Part shown: positions 48,458 to 56,317 of the stretch, piece after piece
Position numbering within the stretch: the first letter of the stretch is position 1
Layout: every line of letters starts with the position of its first letter
Assembly (NCBI RefSeq): GCF_907177275.1
Contig: NZ_CAJSLV010000064.1
Location: forward strand, 1 to 64,000
Source: Actinacidiphila cocklensis
GTDB lineage: Bacteria; Actinomycetota; Actinomycetes; Streptomycetales; Streptomycetaceae
Direction of reading: 5' to 3'
Length of the DNA stretch: 64,000 nucleotides
The notes under the pieces: generated by a model
Database searches by the model: none
What the model was told of the DNA's origin: nothing
The model's input: the letters and a program-made list of their open reading frames with translations, nothing else
Position numbers and translations under genes: made by a program

Positions 48458-49963
48458 CTACAGGCCGCGGGCCAGGTGGTAGTAGGCCTGGTTCCAGCGG
48501 ATCTCCCTGGTGAACTGGCGGATGTCGGTGTCGGTGTCGATCATCAGCAGCTCGGTGCCCAGGAGGTCGGCGAGGTCGGTGAGTTCCTCGGCGCCGATCG
48601 CGGTGGACAGCACCGTGTGGTGCGGGCCGCCCGCGGTCAGCCACGCCTCCGTGGAGGTGCGCAGATCGGGGGCGGGCCGCCACACCGCGCGGGCCACCGG
48701 CAGGGCGGGCAGCGGCTCGACGGGGTCGACGATGTCGATCTGGTTGGCGACCAGCCGGAAGCGGTCGCCCATGTCGGCCAGGCCCACCACGACCGCGGGT
48801 CCCGGGGCGGCGTCGAAGACCAGCCGGACCGGGTCCTCGCGGTTGCCGATGCCCAGCGGGTGGATCTCGCAGCTCGGCTGCGCGCCGGCGATGGTGGGGC
48901 AGACCTCCAGCATGTGGGCGCCGAGGATCAGTTCGCTGCCCGGAGCCAGGTGGTAGGTGTAGTCCTCCATGAAGGAGGTGCCGCCCGGCAGCCCCGCGCC
49001 CATGGCCTTGATGGTGTGCAGCAGCGTGGCGGTCTTCCAGTCGCCCTCGCCGCCGAAGCCGTATCCGTCGGCCATCAGCCGCTGCACGGCCAGGCCCGGC
49101 AGCTGCCGAAGTCCCCCGAGGTCCTCGAAGTTGGTGGTGAAGGCGCCGAAGCCGCCGTCGTCGAGGAAGGTCCGCAGGCCCAGTTCGATACGGGCCGCGT
49201 AACGCAGCGAGTCGTGCCGGTCGGCGCCCGCGGCCAGTTCCGGTGCCAGGCGGTAGGCGTCGGCGTACTCCTTGACCAGGGCGGTGACATCGGCGTCGGA
49301 GGCCGAATCGACCGCCTCGACCAGGTCGTTGACGCCGTAGGTGTTCACCGACACCCCGAAGCGCAGCTGCGCCTCGACCTTGTCGCCCTCGGTCACCGCG
49401 ACGTCGCGCATGTTGTCGCCGAAGCGGGCCAGCTTCAGCCGGCGCAGCGCCGCGTGGCCGACCGCGGCCCGCATCCAGGCGTGGATGCGCGCTCCGACCT
49501 GCGGGTCGGTGACGTGGCCCGCCACCGTCTTGCGGGTGACGCCGAGCCTGGACTGGACGTAGCCGAACTCCCGGTCGCCGTGGGCGGCCTGGTTGAGGTT
49601 CATGAAGTCCATGTCGATGGTGGACCAGGGCAGTTCGACGTTGGCCTGGGTGTGCAGGTGCAGCAGCGGCTTGCGCAGCAGGTCCAGGCCGCCGATCCAC
49701 ATCTTCGCCGGGGAGAAGGTGTGCATCCAGGCGATCAGCCCGACGCACCCCGGGTCGGAGTTCGCCTCCAGGACGATGCCGGTGATCGCGGCGGCGTCGG
49801 TGAGCACCGGCTTCCACACCACCCGCGCCGGCCCGCCCGGCAGCGCGGCGAGCTGGTCGGATATCTGCCGGGACTGCTCGGCGACCTGCGCGAGGGTGTC
49901 GGGACCGTACAGGCCCTGGCTGCCGGTCAGGAACCAGACCTCTGCGGTGGGGGTGGAGTTCAT
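48458..49963 (-). CDS. araA: L-arabinose isomerase
   Basis: 501-aa enzyme interconverting L-arabinose and L-ribulose, full length for the family. It shows VWFLTGSQGLYG at the N-terminus, the substrate/Mn loop MHTFSPAKMWIGGL, ELPWSTIDMDFMNLNQAAHGDREFG in the core and GGTSFMEDYTYHLAPGSELILGAHMLEVCP with metal-binding Glu and His residues. The ATG at 49963 overlaps the araD stop (ATGA), so translation is coupled. Last gene of the araD-araA unit. Confidence 0.97.
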   Translation of the reverse strand: MNSTPTAEVWFLTGSQGLYGPDTLAQVAEQSRQISDQLAALPGGPARVVWKPVLTDAAAITGIVLEANSDPGCVGLIAWMHTFSPAKMWIGGLDLLRKPLLHLHTQANVELPWSTIDMDFMNLNQAAHGDREFGYVQSRLGVTRKTVAGHVTDPQVGARIHAWMRAAVGHAALRRLKLARFGDNMRDVAVTEGDKVEAQLRFGVSVNTYGVNDLVEAVDSASDADVTALVKEYADAYRLAPELAAGADRHDSLRYAARIELGLRTFLDDGGFGAFTTNFEDLGGLRQLPGLAVQRLMADGYGFGGEGDWKTATLLHTIKAMGAGLPGGTSFMEDYTYHLAPGSELILGAHMLEVCPTIAGAQPSCEIHPLGIGNREDPVRLVFDAAPGPAVVVGLADMGDRFRLVANQIDIVDPVEPLPALPVARAVWRPAPDLRTSTEAWLTAGGPHHTVLSTAIGAEELTDLADLLGTELLMIDTDTDIRQFTREIRWNQAYYHLARGL

Positions 49964-50685
49964 GCGGTGGCTCCTCGGTCGGTGGCGGGGCGTTCGGTGG
50001 CGGGCGCGGGCTGGCCGTAGACGTTCTGGTAGCGCTCGTAGAGCCGGTCGATGTCAGAGCCGGCGATCGGCAGCGGATCGCCCAGCTGCCGCGAGATGTG
50101 CACCGTCCGGGCCACGTCCTCGCACATCACCGCGGCCTTCACCGCGGCACGGGCGTCCCGTCCCACCGTGAAGACGCCGTGGTTGCGCATCAGCACCGCG
50201 GGCGAGCGGTGGCCCTCCAGCGTCTCGACGATGCCCCGCCCGATCGAGTCGTCCCCGATCAGCGCGAACGGCCCCACCGGGATCTCCGCCCCGAACTCGT
50301 CGGCCATCGCGGTCAGGACGCACGGCACCGCCTCGCCGCGGGCCGCCCACGCGCACGCGTACGTCGAGTGGGTGTGCACCACCCCGCCGACCTCGGGCAT
50401 GTGCCGGTAGACGTACGCGTGCGCCGCGGTGTCCGACGACGGCGACAGGCCGCCGCCCTCCACCACACGGCCCTGGAGGTCGCACACGATCATGTTCGCG
50501 GGCGTCAGCCGGTCGTAGTCCACCCCGCTGGGCTTGATCACGAAGAGATCGGCGTCCGGCACCCGGGCGGAGACGTTTCCGGCCGTCCACACCACCAGGT
50601 TGTAGCGGACCAACTCCTGATGCAGGTCGCTGACCTGCTCACGCAGGCGCGCGACGGCGCCGGCCGGTGCGGGGGGACTGCTCAT
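49960..50685 (-). CDS. araD: L-ribulose-5-phosphate 4-epimerase
   Basis: 241-aa class II aldolase-family epimerase making D-xylulose-5-phosphate. It shows WTAGNVSARVPD, phosphate-binding KPSGVDYDRLTPANM, SSDTAAHAYVYRHMPEVGGVVHTHSTYACAWAARG with the zinc histidines HTH, and LMRNHGVFTVG with the third His. ATG 50685 has GAGG about 9 nt upstream; two LacI-type operators lie just before it. A shorter start is favoured over 50730, which would run through the operator. Confidence 0.95.
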   Translation of the reverse strand: MSSPPAPAGAVARLREQVSDLHQELVRYNLVVWTAGNVSARVPDADLFVIKPSGVDYDRLTPANMIVCDLQGRVVEGGGLSPSSDTAAHAYVYRHMPEVGGVVHTHSTYACAWAARGEAVPCVLTAMADEFGAEIPVGPFALIGDDSIGRGIVETLEGHRSPAVLMRNHGVFTVGRDARAAVKAAVMCEDVARTVHISRQLGDPLPIAGSDIDRLYERYQNVYGQPAPATERPATDRGATA

Positions 50686-50715
50686 GGCGAAGAACCTCGG
50701 TCTCGTCTCTCGGAT

Positions 50716-50748
50716 AGTGAGCGCTAACAAAAATAGTGATCGCTAACA
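50716..50748 (-). promoter_or_regulatory. Tandem LacI-type operators upstream of araD
   Basis: AGTGAGCGCTAACA (50716-50729) and AGTGATCGCTAACA (50735-50748), 19 bp apart, are reverse-orientation copies of the TGTTAGCGnTCACT operator. They occupy the 90-nt araB-araD gap, showing that araDA has its own regulated promoter. Confidence 0.8.
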
Positions 50749-50775
50749 ATCTGCGGTGTGTGCCGACCCGGCACC

Positions 50776-52437
50776 TCACGCCTCCCGGGCCGTGCGCAGC
50801 GCGCGCAGCCGGTGCATGACCTCGTTGCCGCCGCGGCCGAAGTGGTCGTGCAGGGTGCGGTACTCGGCGTACAGCAGGTCGTACGCGGCCGCCCGCTCCG
50901 GATCGGGGACGTAGACCGCCCGCTCGATCCGCCCCATCGCCTCCGAGGCGCTGCGGATGTCCGGGTACTCCCCCGCCGCGACCGCCGCGTGGATCGCCGC
51001 GCCCAGCGCGGGACCCTGCTCGGAGGCCAGCAGGTTGATCGGGCGGCCCAGCACATCGCTGTAGGTCTGCATCAGGAAGGCGTTCTTCAACAGCCCGCCC
51101 GCCGCAGTGAATTCGCCCACCGGCACGCCCGACTCCTCGAACGCCTCGATGATCGTGCGGGTGCCGAACGCGGTCGCCTCGACCAGCGCCCGGTAGATGT
51201 CCTCGGGGCGGGTGTCCAGCGTCAACCCCACGATCAGTCCTGACAGATGGTGGTCGACCAGCACCGAGCGGTTGCCGCTGTGCCAGTCCAGCGCCACCAG
51301 GCCGTGCCCGCCGACCGGCTGCGACGCGGCCTTGCGGGTGAGCAGCTCGTGCACCGAGACGCCCTCGCGCCGGGCCTCGGCGGCGTACTCGTGCGGCGCG
51401 GCGGTGCGCACCGCCCACGCCAGGATGTCGCCCACCCCGCTCTGCCCGGCCTCGTAGCCCCACAGCCCGGGCACCACGCCGTCGCGGACCACCCCGCACA
51501 TGCCGGGGACCTCGCCCAGCACGTCGGAGTTCATGATGTGGCAGGTCGAGGTGCCCATGATCGCCAGCATGTGGCCGGGCTCCAGCGCCCGGGCCGCCGC
51601 GCTGGTGACATGCGCGTCCACGTTGCCCACCGCGACGACCGTGCCCTCCCGAAGCCCGGTCAGCGCCGCCGCCTGCGCGCTCAGCTTCCCCGCCGGGGCG
51701 CCGAGTTGGGACAGCGGGTGCTCCAGCTTGGCGGTGAAGTCCGCGAAGTCCGGGTGCAGCGAGGCCAGGAAGGCCGCGTCGGGGTAACGGCCGTCCTGGT
51801 GGATGCCCTTGTAGCCGGCCGTGCACAGGTTTCGGTTCTCCGAGCCGGTCAGCTGCCACACGATCCAGTCGGCCGCCTCGATCCACCGCTCGGTGGCGGC
51901 GTAGACCTCCGGGTCCTCGCGCAGCATCTGCAGCGCCTTCGCGTACTGCCACTCGCTGGAGATCTTCCCGCCGTAGCGGGGCAGCCAGTCCTGCCCCGAC
52001 TCCTCGGCCGCCCGCACGATCGCGTCGGCCTCCGGCTGGGCCGCGTGGTGCCGCCACAGCTTGGGGTACGCGTGCGGCCGGTCCGCGAAGTCCGGCAGCT
52101 CGCTCAGCGGCGTACCGTCCGCGAGCGCCGGCAGCACCGTGCACGCGGTGAAGTCGGTGGCGATGCCGACCACCTGCTCGGCCCGCACCCCGGCCGCCGC
52201 CAGCGCGCGCGGCACCGCGAAGCGCAGCACGTCGCGCCAGTCCTGCGGGATCTGCAACGCCCAGTCGGGCGGCAGCACATGGCCGCTGCCGGGCAGCACA
52301 CCGTCCACCACGCCGTGGGTGTACTCGTGCACCGCGCTGCCCAGCTCGGCGCCGTCCTCGACGGCGACGACCAGTGCGCGGCCCGACAGGGTCCCGAAGT
52401 CGACACCCACGGTCACGGCGGGCGAATCGGTGGTCAT
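50776..52437 (-). CDS. araB: Ribulokinase
   Basis: 553-aa FGGY-family kinase phosphorylating L-ribulose. It shows N-terminal VGVDFGTLSGRALVV, the FGGY block DFTACTVLPAL and the ATP-domain signatures AIMGTSTCHIMNS and FTAAGGLLKNAFLMQTYSDVLG. Length is normal. ATG 52437 follows GGAGAG by 8 nt. It lies 91 nt after the lacI gene with no operator of its own, so it is probably co-transcribed with lacI from the site at 53626. Confidence 0.96.
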   Translation of the reverse strand: MTTDSPAVTVGVDFGTLSGRALVVAVEDGAELGSAVHEYTHGVVDGVLPGSGHVLPPDWALQIPQDWRDVLRFAVPRALAAAGVRAEQVVGIATDFTACTVLPALADGTPLSELPDFADRPHAYPKLWRHHAAQPEADAIVRAAEESGQDWLPRYGGKISSEWQYAKALQMLREDPEVYAATERWIEAADWIVWQLTGSENRNLCTAGYKGIHQDGRYPDAAFLASLHPDFADFTAKLEHPLSQLGAPAGKLSAQAAALTGLREGTVVAVGNVDAHVTSAAARALEPGHMLAIMGTSTCHIMNSDVLGEVPGMCGVVRDGVVPGLWGYEAGQSGVGDILAWAVRTAAPHEYAAEARREGVSVHELLTRKAASQPVGGHGLVALDWHSGNRSVLVDHHLSGLIVGLTLDTRPEDIYRALVEATAFGTRTIIEAFEESGVPVGEFTAAGGLLKNAFLMQTYSDVLGRPINLLASEQGPALGAAIHAAVAAGEYPDIRSASEAMGRIERAVYVPDPERAAAYDLLYAEYRTLHDHFGRGGNEVMHRLRALRTAREA

Positions 52438-52528
52438 AGATGCTCTCCAGATATGCGGGAGGTCCCGGCGGCGCCCGTGGCGTGCCGGAACCTTCGTGCG
52501 GGCCGCCGCGCGGGCGGCCCTGGCGGCC

Positions 52529-53599
52529 TCAGGACGACGTACTGCTGCGCCGGACGATCAGCCGGGGTTCGATCACCACGCGCTCACCGTCATGGCTGGT
52601 CGAGCCGGACTCCAACTGGGACACCAGCAGGCGGATGCTGGCCTGCCCGACCGCGGCGAAGTCCTGCCGGACGGTCGTCAGCGGCGGGGCGAAGAACTCG
52701 GCCTCGGGGATGTCGTCGAAGCCGGCGATCGCGACCTGGCCCGGGACCGAGAGGCCCGCCTCGCGGAAGGCCCGCATCAGGCCCAGCGCCATCTGGTCGT
52801 TGGCCACGAACACGGCGGTGACGTCGGCGGACGTCCTGCGGGCCGACCCGGCGGCGACCCGCCCGGCCAGCTCCTGGCCCGCGCGGTAGCCCGACAGCGG
52901 CGTCCAGTCCCCCACCAGCGGCGGCGGCACCTCGACGCCGGCCTCCTCCAGGGTGCTGCGCCAGCCGTTCACCCGGGCCTCGGCCTCGAACCAGTCCGGC
53001 GGCCCGGCGACATGCCACACCGTACGGTGGCCGACCCCCAGCAGATGGCTGGTCGCCAGCCGCGCGCCCAGCTCCTGGTCGACCGACACCCCCGCTATCG
53101 GCAGCGAGTGCCCGCCCTCCACGGTGACGACCGGGAACGGCAGGCGCAGTTCGGCCAGCGCGGCGACGGCCTCGCGGTGCGGCACTATCACCACGATGCC
53201 CTCGACGCCCCAGTCGCTCAGGTGGTCGATGGCCTCTTCGAGCGCCTTGGCCGTGTAGCGGCGCAGCGTGACGGCGGAGACCATGTAGCCCTCGTCGCGG
53301 GCGGCCTCCTCCAGGCCGAACAGCGTGCTGGCGGGACCGAAGAGCGTCGGGTTGCACGCCACCACCCCGAGGGTGAGGGTGCGCCGGGTGACCAGGGCTC
53401 TCGCCGAGGAGTTGCGCCGGTAGCCGAGCTGCTCGATGGCCCGCTGCACCTCGGCGCGGGTCGTGTCGCGCACGTTGGGGTGGTGGCTGAGCACGCGCGA
53501 GACGGTCTGGTGCGAGACGCCTGCCACCTGGGCGACATCCGCCATCGTGGGCGCGCGGCCCCGGCGGGCGTGCCCGTCGCTCTGCGCGGTGTGCGACAT
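52529..53599 (-). CDS. LacI-family repressor of the arabinose regulon
   Basis: 356-aa LacI/GalR regulator. The N-terminal helix-turn-helix is PTMADVAQVAGVSHQTVSRV (about 17-36) and the minor-groove hinge helix reads SSARALVTRRT. A periplasmic-binding-protein-like effector domain follows (TLTLGVVACN, FVANDQMALGLMRAF, GQVAIAGFDDIPEAEFF). ATG 53599 has GGAGAA 4 nt upstream. One operator lies 27 nt before it (autoregulation), and identical or near-identical sites precede araD and the sugar ABC operon, which makes it their likely repressor, released by arabinose or a derivative. Confidence 0.93.
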   Translation of the reverse strand: MSHTAQSDGHARRGRAPTMADVAQVAGVSHQTVSRVLSHHPNVRDTTRAEVQRAIEQLGYRRNSSARALVTRRTLTLGVVACNPTLFGPASTLFGLEEAARDEGYMVSAVTLRRYTAKALEEAIDHLSDWGVEGIVVIVPHREAVAALAELRLPFPVVTVEGGHSLPIAGVSVDQELGARLATSHLLGVGHRTVWHVAGPPDWFEAEARVNGWRSTLEEAGVEVPPPLVGDWTPLSGYRAGQELAGRVAAGSARRTSADVTAVFVANDQMALGLMRAFREAGLSVPGQVAIAGFDDIPEAEFFAPPLTTVRQDFAAVGQASIRLLVSQLESGSTSHDGERVVIEPRLIVRRSSTSS

Positions 53600-53625
53600 G
53601 GTTCTCCGATCCGTGATGATGTCAT

Positions 53626-53639
53626 TGTTAGCGCTCACA
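53626..53639 (-). promoter_or_regulatory. LacI-type operator upstream of lacI-araB
   Basis: TGTTAGCGCTCACA at 53626-53639, identical to the site at 24798, 27 nt before the regulator's start. Confidence 0.8.
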
Positions 53640-53724
53640 GCACAGATCGTCAAGGCCAGCGCACCACCCACTCCACGTGGGGCGCCCCCGAGCCTATTGC
53701 CCCACCGGGCGGTGCGTCGCCCCC

Positions 53725-53868
53725 GACGCGAGGGGGCTCTGCGGTCCGTCCCGGACCACCGGCGCAAGGGGGCTCTTCGGTCCGTCCCGGACCACCGGCA
53801 CAAGGGGGCTCTTCGGTCCGTCCCGGACCACCGGCGCAAGGGGGCTCTTCGGTCCGTCCCGGACCACC
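53725..53868. repeat. Four tandem 36-bp dyad repeats
   Basis: Units at 53725-53760, 53761-53796, 53797-53832 and 53833-53868 share AAGGGGGCTCTTCGGTCCGT and CCCGGACCACC, differing at one to four positions. Each contains the inverted repeat GGTCC-GTCCC-GGACC, so each unit can form a hairpin. No spacers are present, so this is not a CRISPR array. Confidence 0.9.
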
Positions 53869-54470
53869 CGCCGGTGGTGGTGGGCTGAGCGCGCAGTTCC
53901 CCGCGGAGGAGGGCAAGCCCTCAAGGTGGCGCTGGGGGTACCTCCACGACGGGCCGCACGTCGCCACCGGCCCAAAGGGGCTCATCGGTCCGATACGGAC
54001 CACCCGCCGGTGGAGGGCTGAGCGCGCAGTTCCCCGCGCCCCTGGTGTGCCCCCCTTGCGCAAGTGACCGCGACACCACCGTCACGTGGAAACGGACCGC
54101 CACCGCGTCCAGGTGGCGCTGGGGGTGCCCCCAGGCGAAGCCATGGGGGGCGGAATGCGCGATCAACCGTCGACGGGCTGTACGGCGCCACCGGACCGGA
54201 GGGGCTGTTCGGTCCGATACGGACCACCCGCCGGTGGCCGGCTGAGCGCGCAGTTCCCCGCGCCCCTGGGTGGCACCCTCATGCGGCGACGGGCCGCCAG
54301 CCGATCAGGGGCGCGGGGAACTGCGCGACCAGCCCACCACCGGCCGTCGTGTGGCCACGGACCGCCAGCGCATCCAGGTGGCGCTGGGCGCGGCCAACCG
54401 TCGACGAGCTGCACGTCGCCACCGGACCGGAGGGGCTGTTCGGTCCGATACGGACCACCCGCCGGTGGAC
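53866..54470. repeat. Dispersed intergenic repeats (about 72 bp) in several copies
   Basis: The gene-free stretch 53640-54473 is built mostly from copies of a mosaic repeat: AGGGGCT, GGTCCGATACGGACC dyad, ACCCGCCGGTGG and GCTGAGCGCGCAGTTCCCCG. Good copies lie at 53974-54045 and 54199-54269, with partial ones at 53866-53915 and 54430-54468 and an inverted tail near 54303-54330. Another copy is at 58429. The GCGCGCAGTTCCCCGCGCCCC core is, as I recall, a common Streptomyces intergenic repeat. No gene is supported here. Confidence 0.8.
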
Positions 54471-54473
54471 CCG

Positions 54474-55652
54474 TCACAGCGCGCCCGCAGGGGGAACCGC
54501 GCGCAGGCCTCCCCGGCAGGGGAAGGCGGCCAGGGCGGCGACGCAGGCCGCGGAGGCCAGGGTGGTGGGGAGGGAGCGGGTGGCGAGGGGGCCGGCGAGG
54601 GCCGCGCCCAGGGCGAATCCGGTGAGCTTCACGCTGGCTCCCGTCGTGAAGACCTGCGCACGCAGGTGTTCCGGGGCCTCCCGGTGCCGGATGGCGAACA
54701 GTGCGGCCAGTTGGGGGCCTTCGCCGAGCCCGGCCAGGAGCGCCGCCGCGACGAGCACGACGGGTTGGCCCCAGGCCGCCAGGGCCAAGGCCGCCGCCTG
54801 GACGAGCGCGCCGGCCCGGATGACCGCGGCCGGGGCGACCGCCCGCGGGAAGCGGGCGAGTACCGCGTTGGCCACCAGAGCCGAACCCGCCGCGCAGGCG
54901 AGGAGCACCGCCCCCCGTCCGGCTCCGCCCAGAACCCGCTCCCCCAGCAACGGAACGCAGGCCATCAGCATGCCCTGGGCGACGCAGGAGAGGACCGAGG
55001 CGAGAGTCGCCCGCGCCAGCGCGGGCCTTCCGGCGACGACCCGCAGTCCGGCCGCCAGGGTCGCAGCCCTCCTCACCCGGCCGGGTCGGCCGGGTCGGCC
55101 GGGCAGAGCCCACGCGGCGGGCAGCGCCAGCGCGATGAGCATCAGCGCGACGACGACCGCGGTCCGAGCTCCCACCGCCTGCGCCACCCCGCCGGCGAGA
55201 GCCGGACCGGCCAGGCTCGCCACCCCGAAGGTCATCGCGTCGAACGCGTTCGCCCGGGGCAGGCGGTCGCCGTCCACCACGCGCGGCAGTTGGGCCGTCC
55301 ATCCGCCCGACAGGGCCGGCCCCGTCAACCCCGTCACCACAGCGATGGTGATCGTGACCGCGAACGGCACCCGCCCGAGGCCCAGGAGAACCGCCCCCAG
55401 CCCCACCGCGTACAGCGCCAGCGCTCCGGCGAGCAGGCGACCTGGCCGTGCGGCCCTGTCGAGGAGCACCCCGAGCACCGGCCCCCCGACCGCGGCGGAG
55501 ATCGTGATGCCCGCGAGGAGCGCCGACGCGTCGGCGGTCGACCCGGCCAGGGCGAATCCGGCCAGCATCAGCGCGGGTCCCGACATCTCGTCCCCGGCGC
55601 GGGCCACCGTCGCCCCCGCAAGATAGAAGGTGAGCGAGTAACGCCTTCTCAT
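54474..55652 (-). CDS. MFS transporter, 12 TM
   Basis: 392-aa major facilitator of the enterobactin-exporter/MFS_3-like type. It has about 12 helices, motif A variant GVLLDRAARPGRLL after TM2, and TGASVKLTGFALGAALAGPL late in the protein. The ATG at 55652 has no ribosome site; TAACGT upstream on the minus strand is 7 nt from the start, consistent with a leaderless mRNA. It is divergent from the CGNR regulator with a dyad operator between them, so it is probably that regulator's target. Substrate unknown. Confidence 0.85.
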   Translation of the reverse strand: MRRRYSLTFYLAGATVARAGDEMSGPALMLAGFALAGSTADASALLAGITISAAVGGPVLGVLLDRAARPGRLLAGALALYAVGLGAVLLGLGRVPFAVTITIAVVTGLTGPALSGGWTAQLPRVVDGDRLPRANAFDAMTFGVASLAGPALAGGVAQAVGARTAVVVALMLIALALPAAWALPGRPGRPGRVRRAATLAAGLRVVAGRPALARATLASVLSCVAQGMLMACVPLLGERVLGGAGRGAVLLACAAGSALVANAVLARFPRAVAPAAVIRAGALVQAAALALAAWGQPVVLVAAALLAGLGEGPQLAALFAIRHREAPEHLRAQVFTTGASVKLTGFALGAALAGPLATRSLPTTLASAACVAALAAFPCRGGLRAVPPAGAL

Positions 55653-55661
55653 CGAAGCGAC

Positions 55662-55675
55662 GTTACGGTGGTAAC
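55662..55675. promoter_or_regulatory. Dyad operator between MFS and CGNR genes
   Basis: GTTAC-GGTG-GTAAC at 55662-55675 is a perfect 5-bp inverted repeat 10 nt from the MFS start. Further half-sites are GTAAC at 55637 and GTTAC at 55695. Its position would block both promoters. Confidence 0.5.
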
Positions 55676-55690
55676 TCAGAACCTTTCAAG

Positions 55691-56278
55691 ATGCGTTACA
55701 TTCGCACGGTGTCCACCGACAGCGACGACTGGTCCACCCGGCACTCCGTACTGGCCACGGCCCGGCGGGCCGCCGCACTCGTCAACGCCCTGTCCGGCGA
55801 CCGCCCCGACCCGGCCGACGTCGCCGACGTCGCCGACGTCCTCCGCGCGTACGGCGAGACGGACCCCCTCGACCTCACCGCCCACGACGTCGCCGGGATG
55901 CGTACGGCAGCCGCCCTGCTACGCCAGGTCTTCGCCGCCGAGCACGCCGACGCCGCCGCGGCCGTCCTCAACCGCCTCCTCCAGGAGCACACCGGGCCGC
56001 TCCGCCTGACCTCGCACAGCGGCAGCACCCCCTGGCACCCGCACGTCGACCGCGACGACGACGGACCCTGGGACGAATGGCTCCTCGCCTCGTCCTGCCT
56101 GGCCCTGGCCGTCCTGGTCTGGGATCGTCAGCATCCGCCCGGCAGGATCTGCGCCTCGCCCAGTTGCGACAACGTCTTCATCACCCAGGGCAGCGGCCAG
56201 GAACGCCGCTACTGCTCCCGCCGGTGCGCAACCCGCGAACGGGTCGCGGCCCACCGGCGCGCCCACGCCGGCGGATGA
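55691..56278 (+). CDS. CGNR zinc-finger (ABATE-domain) regulator
   Basis: 195-aa DNA-binding-type protein of the family usually annotated as stress-induced or CGNR zinc-finger transcription factor. The N-terminal ABATE region (about 20-120) is followed by a C-terminal zinc ribbon with CASPSCDNVFI and RRYCSRRCATRERVAAHR, giving the four Cys ligands. The first Met is 55691, but the GTG at 55709 is 7 nt after a -10-like TACATT and may be the true, leaderless start. Divergent from the MFS gene across a dyad operator. Confidence 0.85.
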   Translation: MRYIRTVSTDSDDWSTRHSVLATARRAAALVNALSGDRPDPADVADVADVLRAYGETDPLDLTAHDVAGMRTAAALLRQVFAAEHADAAAAVLNRLLQEHTGPLRLTSHSGSTPWHPHVDRDDDGPWDEWLLASSCLALAVLVWDRQHPPGRICASPSCDNVFITQGSGQERRYCSRRCATRERVAAHRRAHAGG

Positions 56279-56317
56279 GCGGGGGCGCCGCACGCAGCAG
56301 CACCCCCGCGCACCGCG

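Noticed and set aside
53725..53868. CRISPR-like regular repeats
   Set aside because: The 36-bp units are directly adjacent with no spacers and no cas genes are near.
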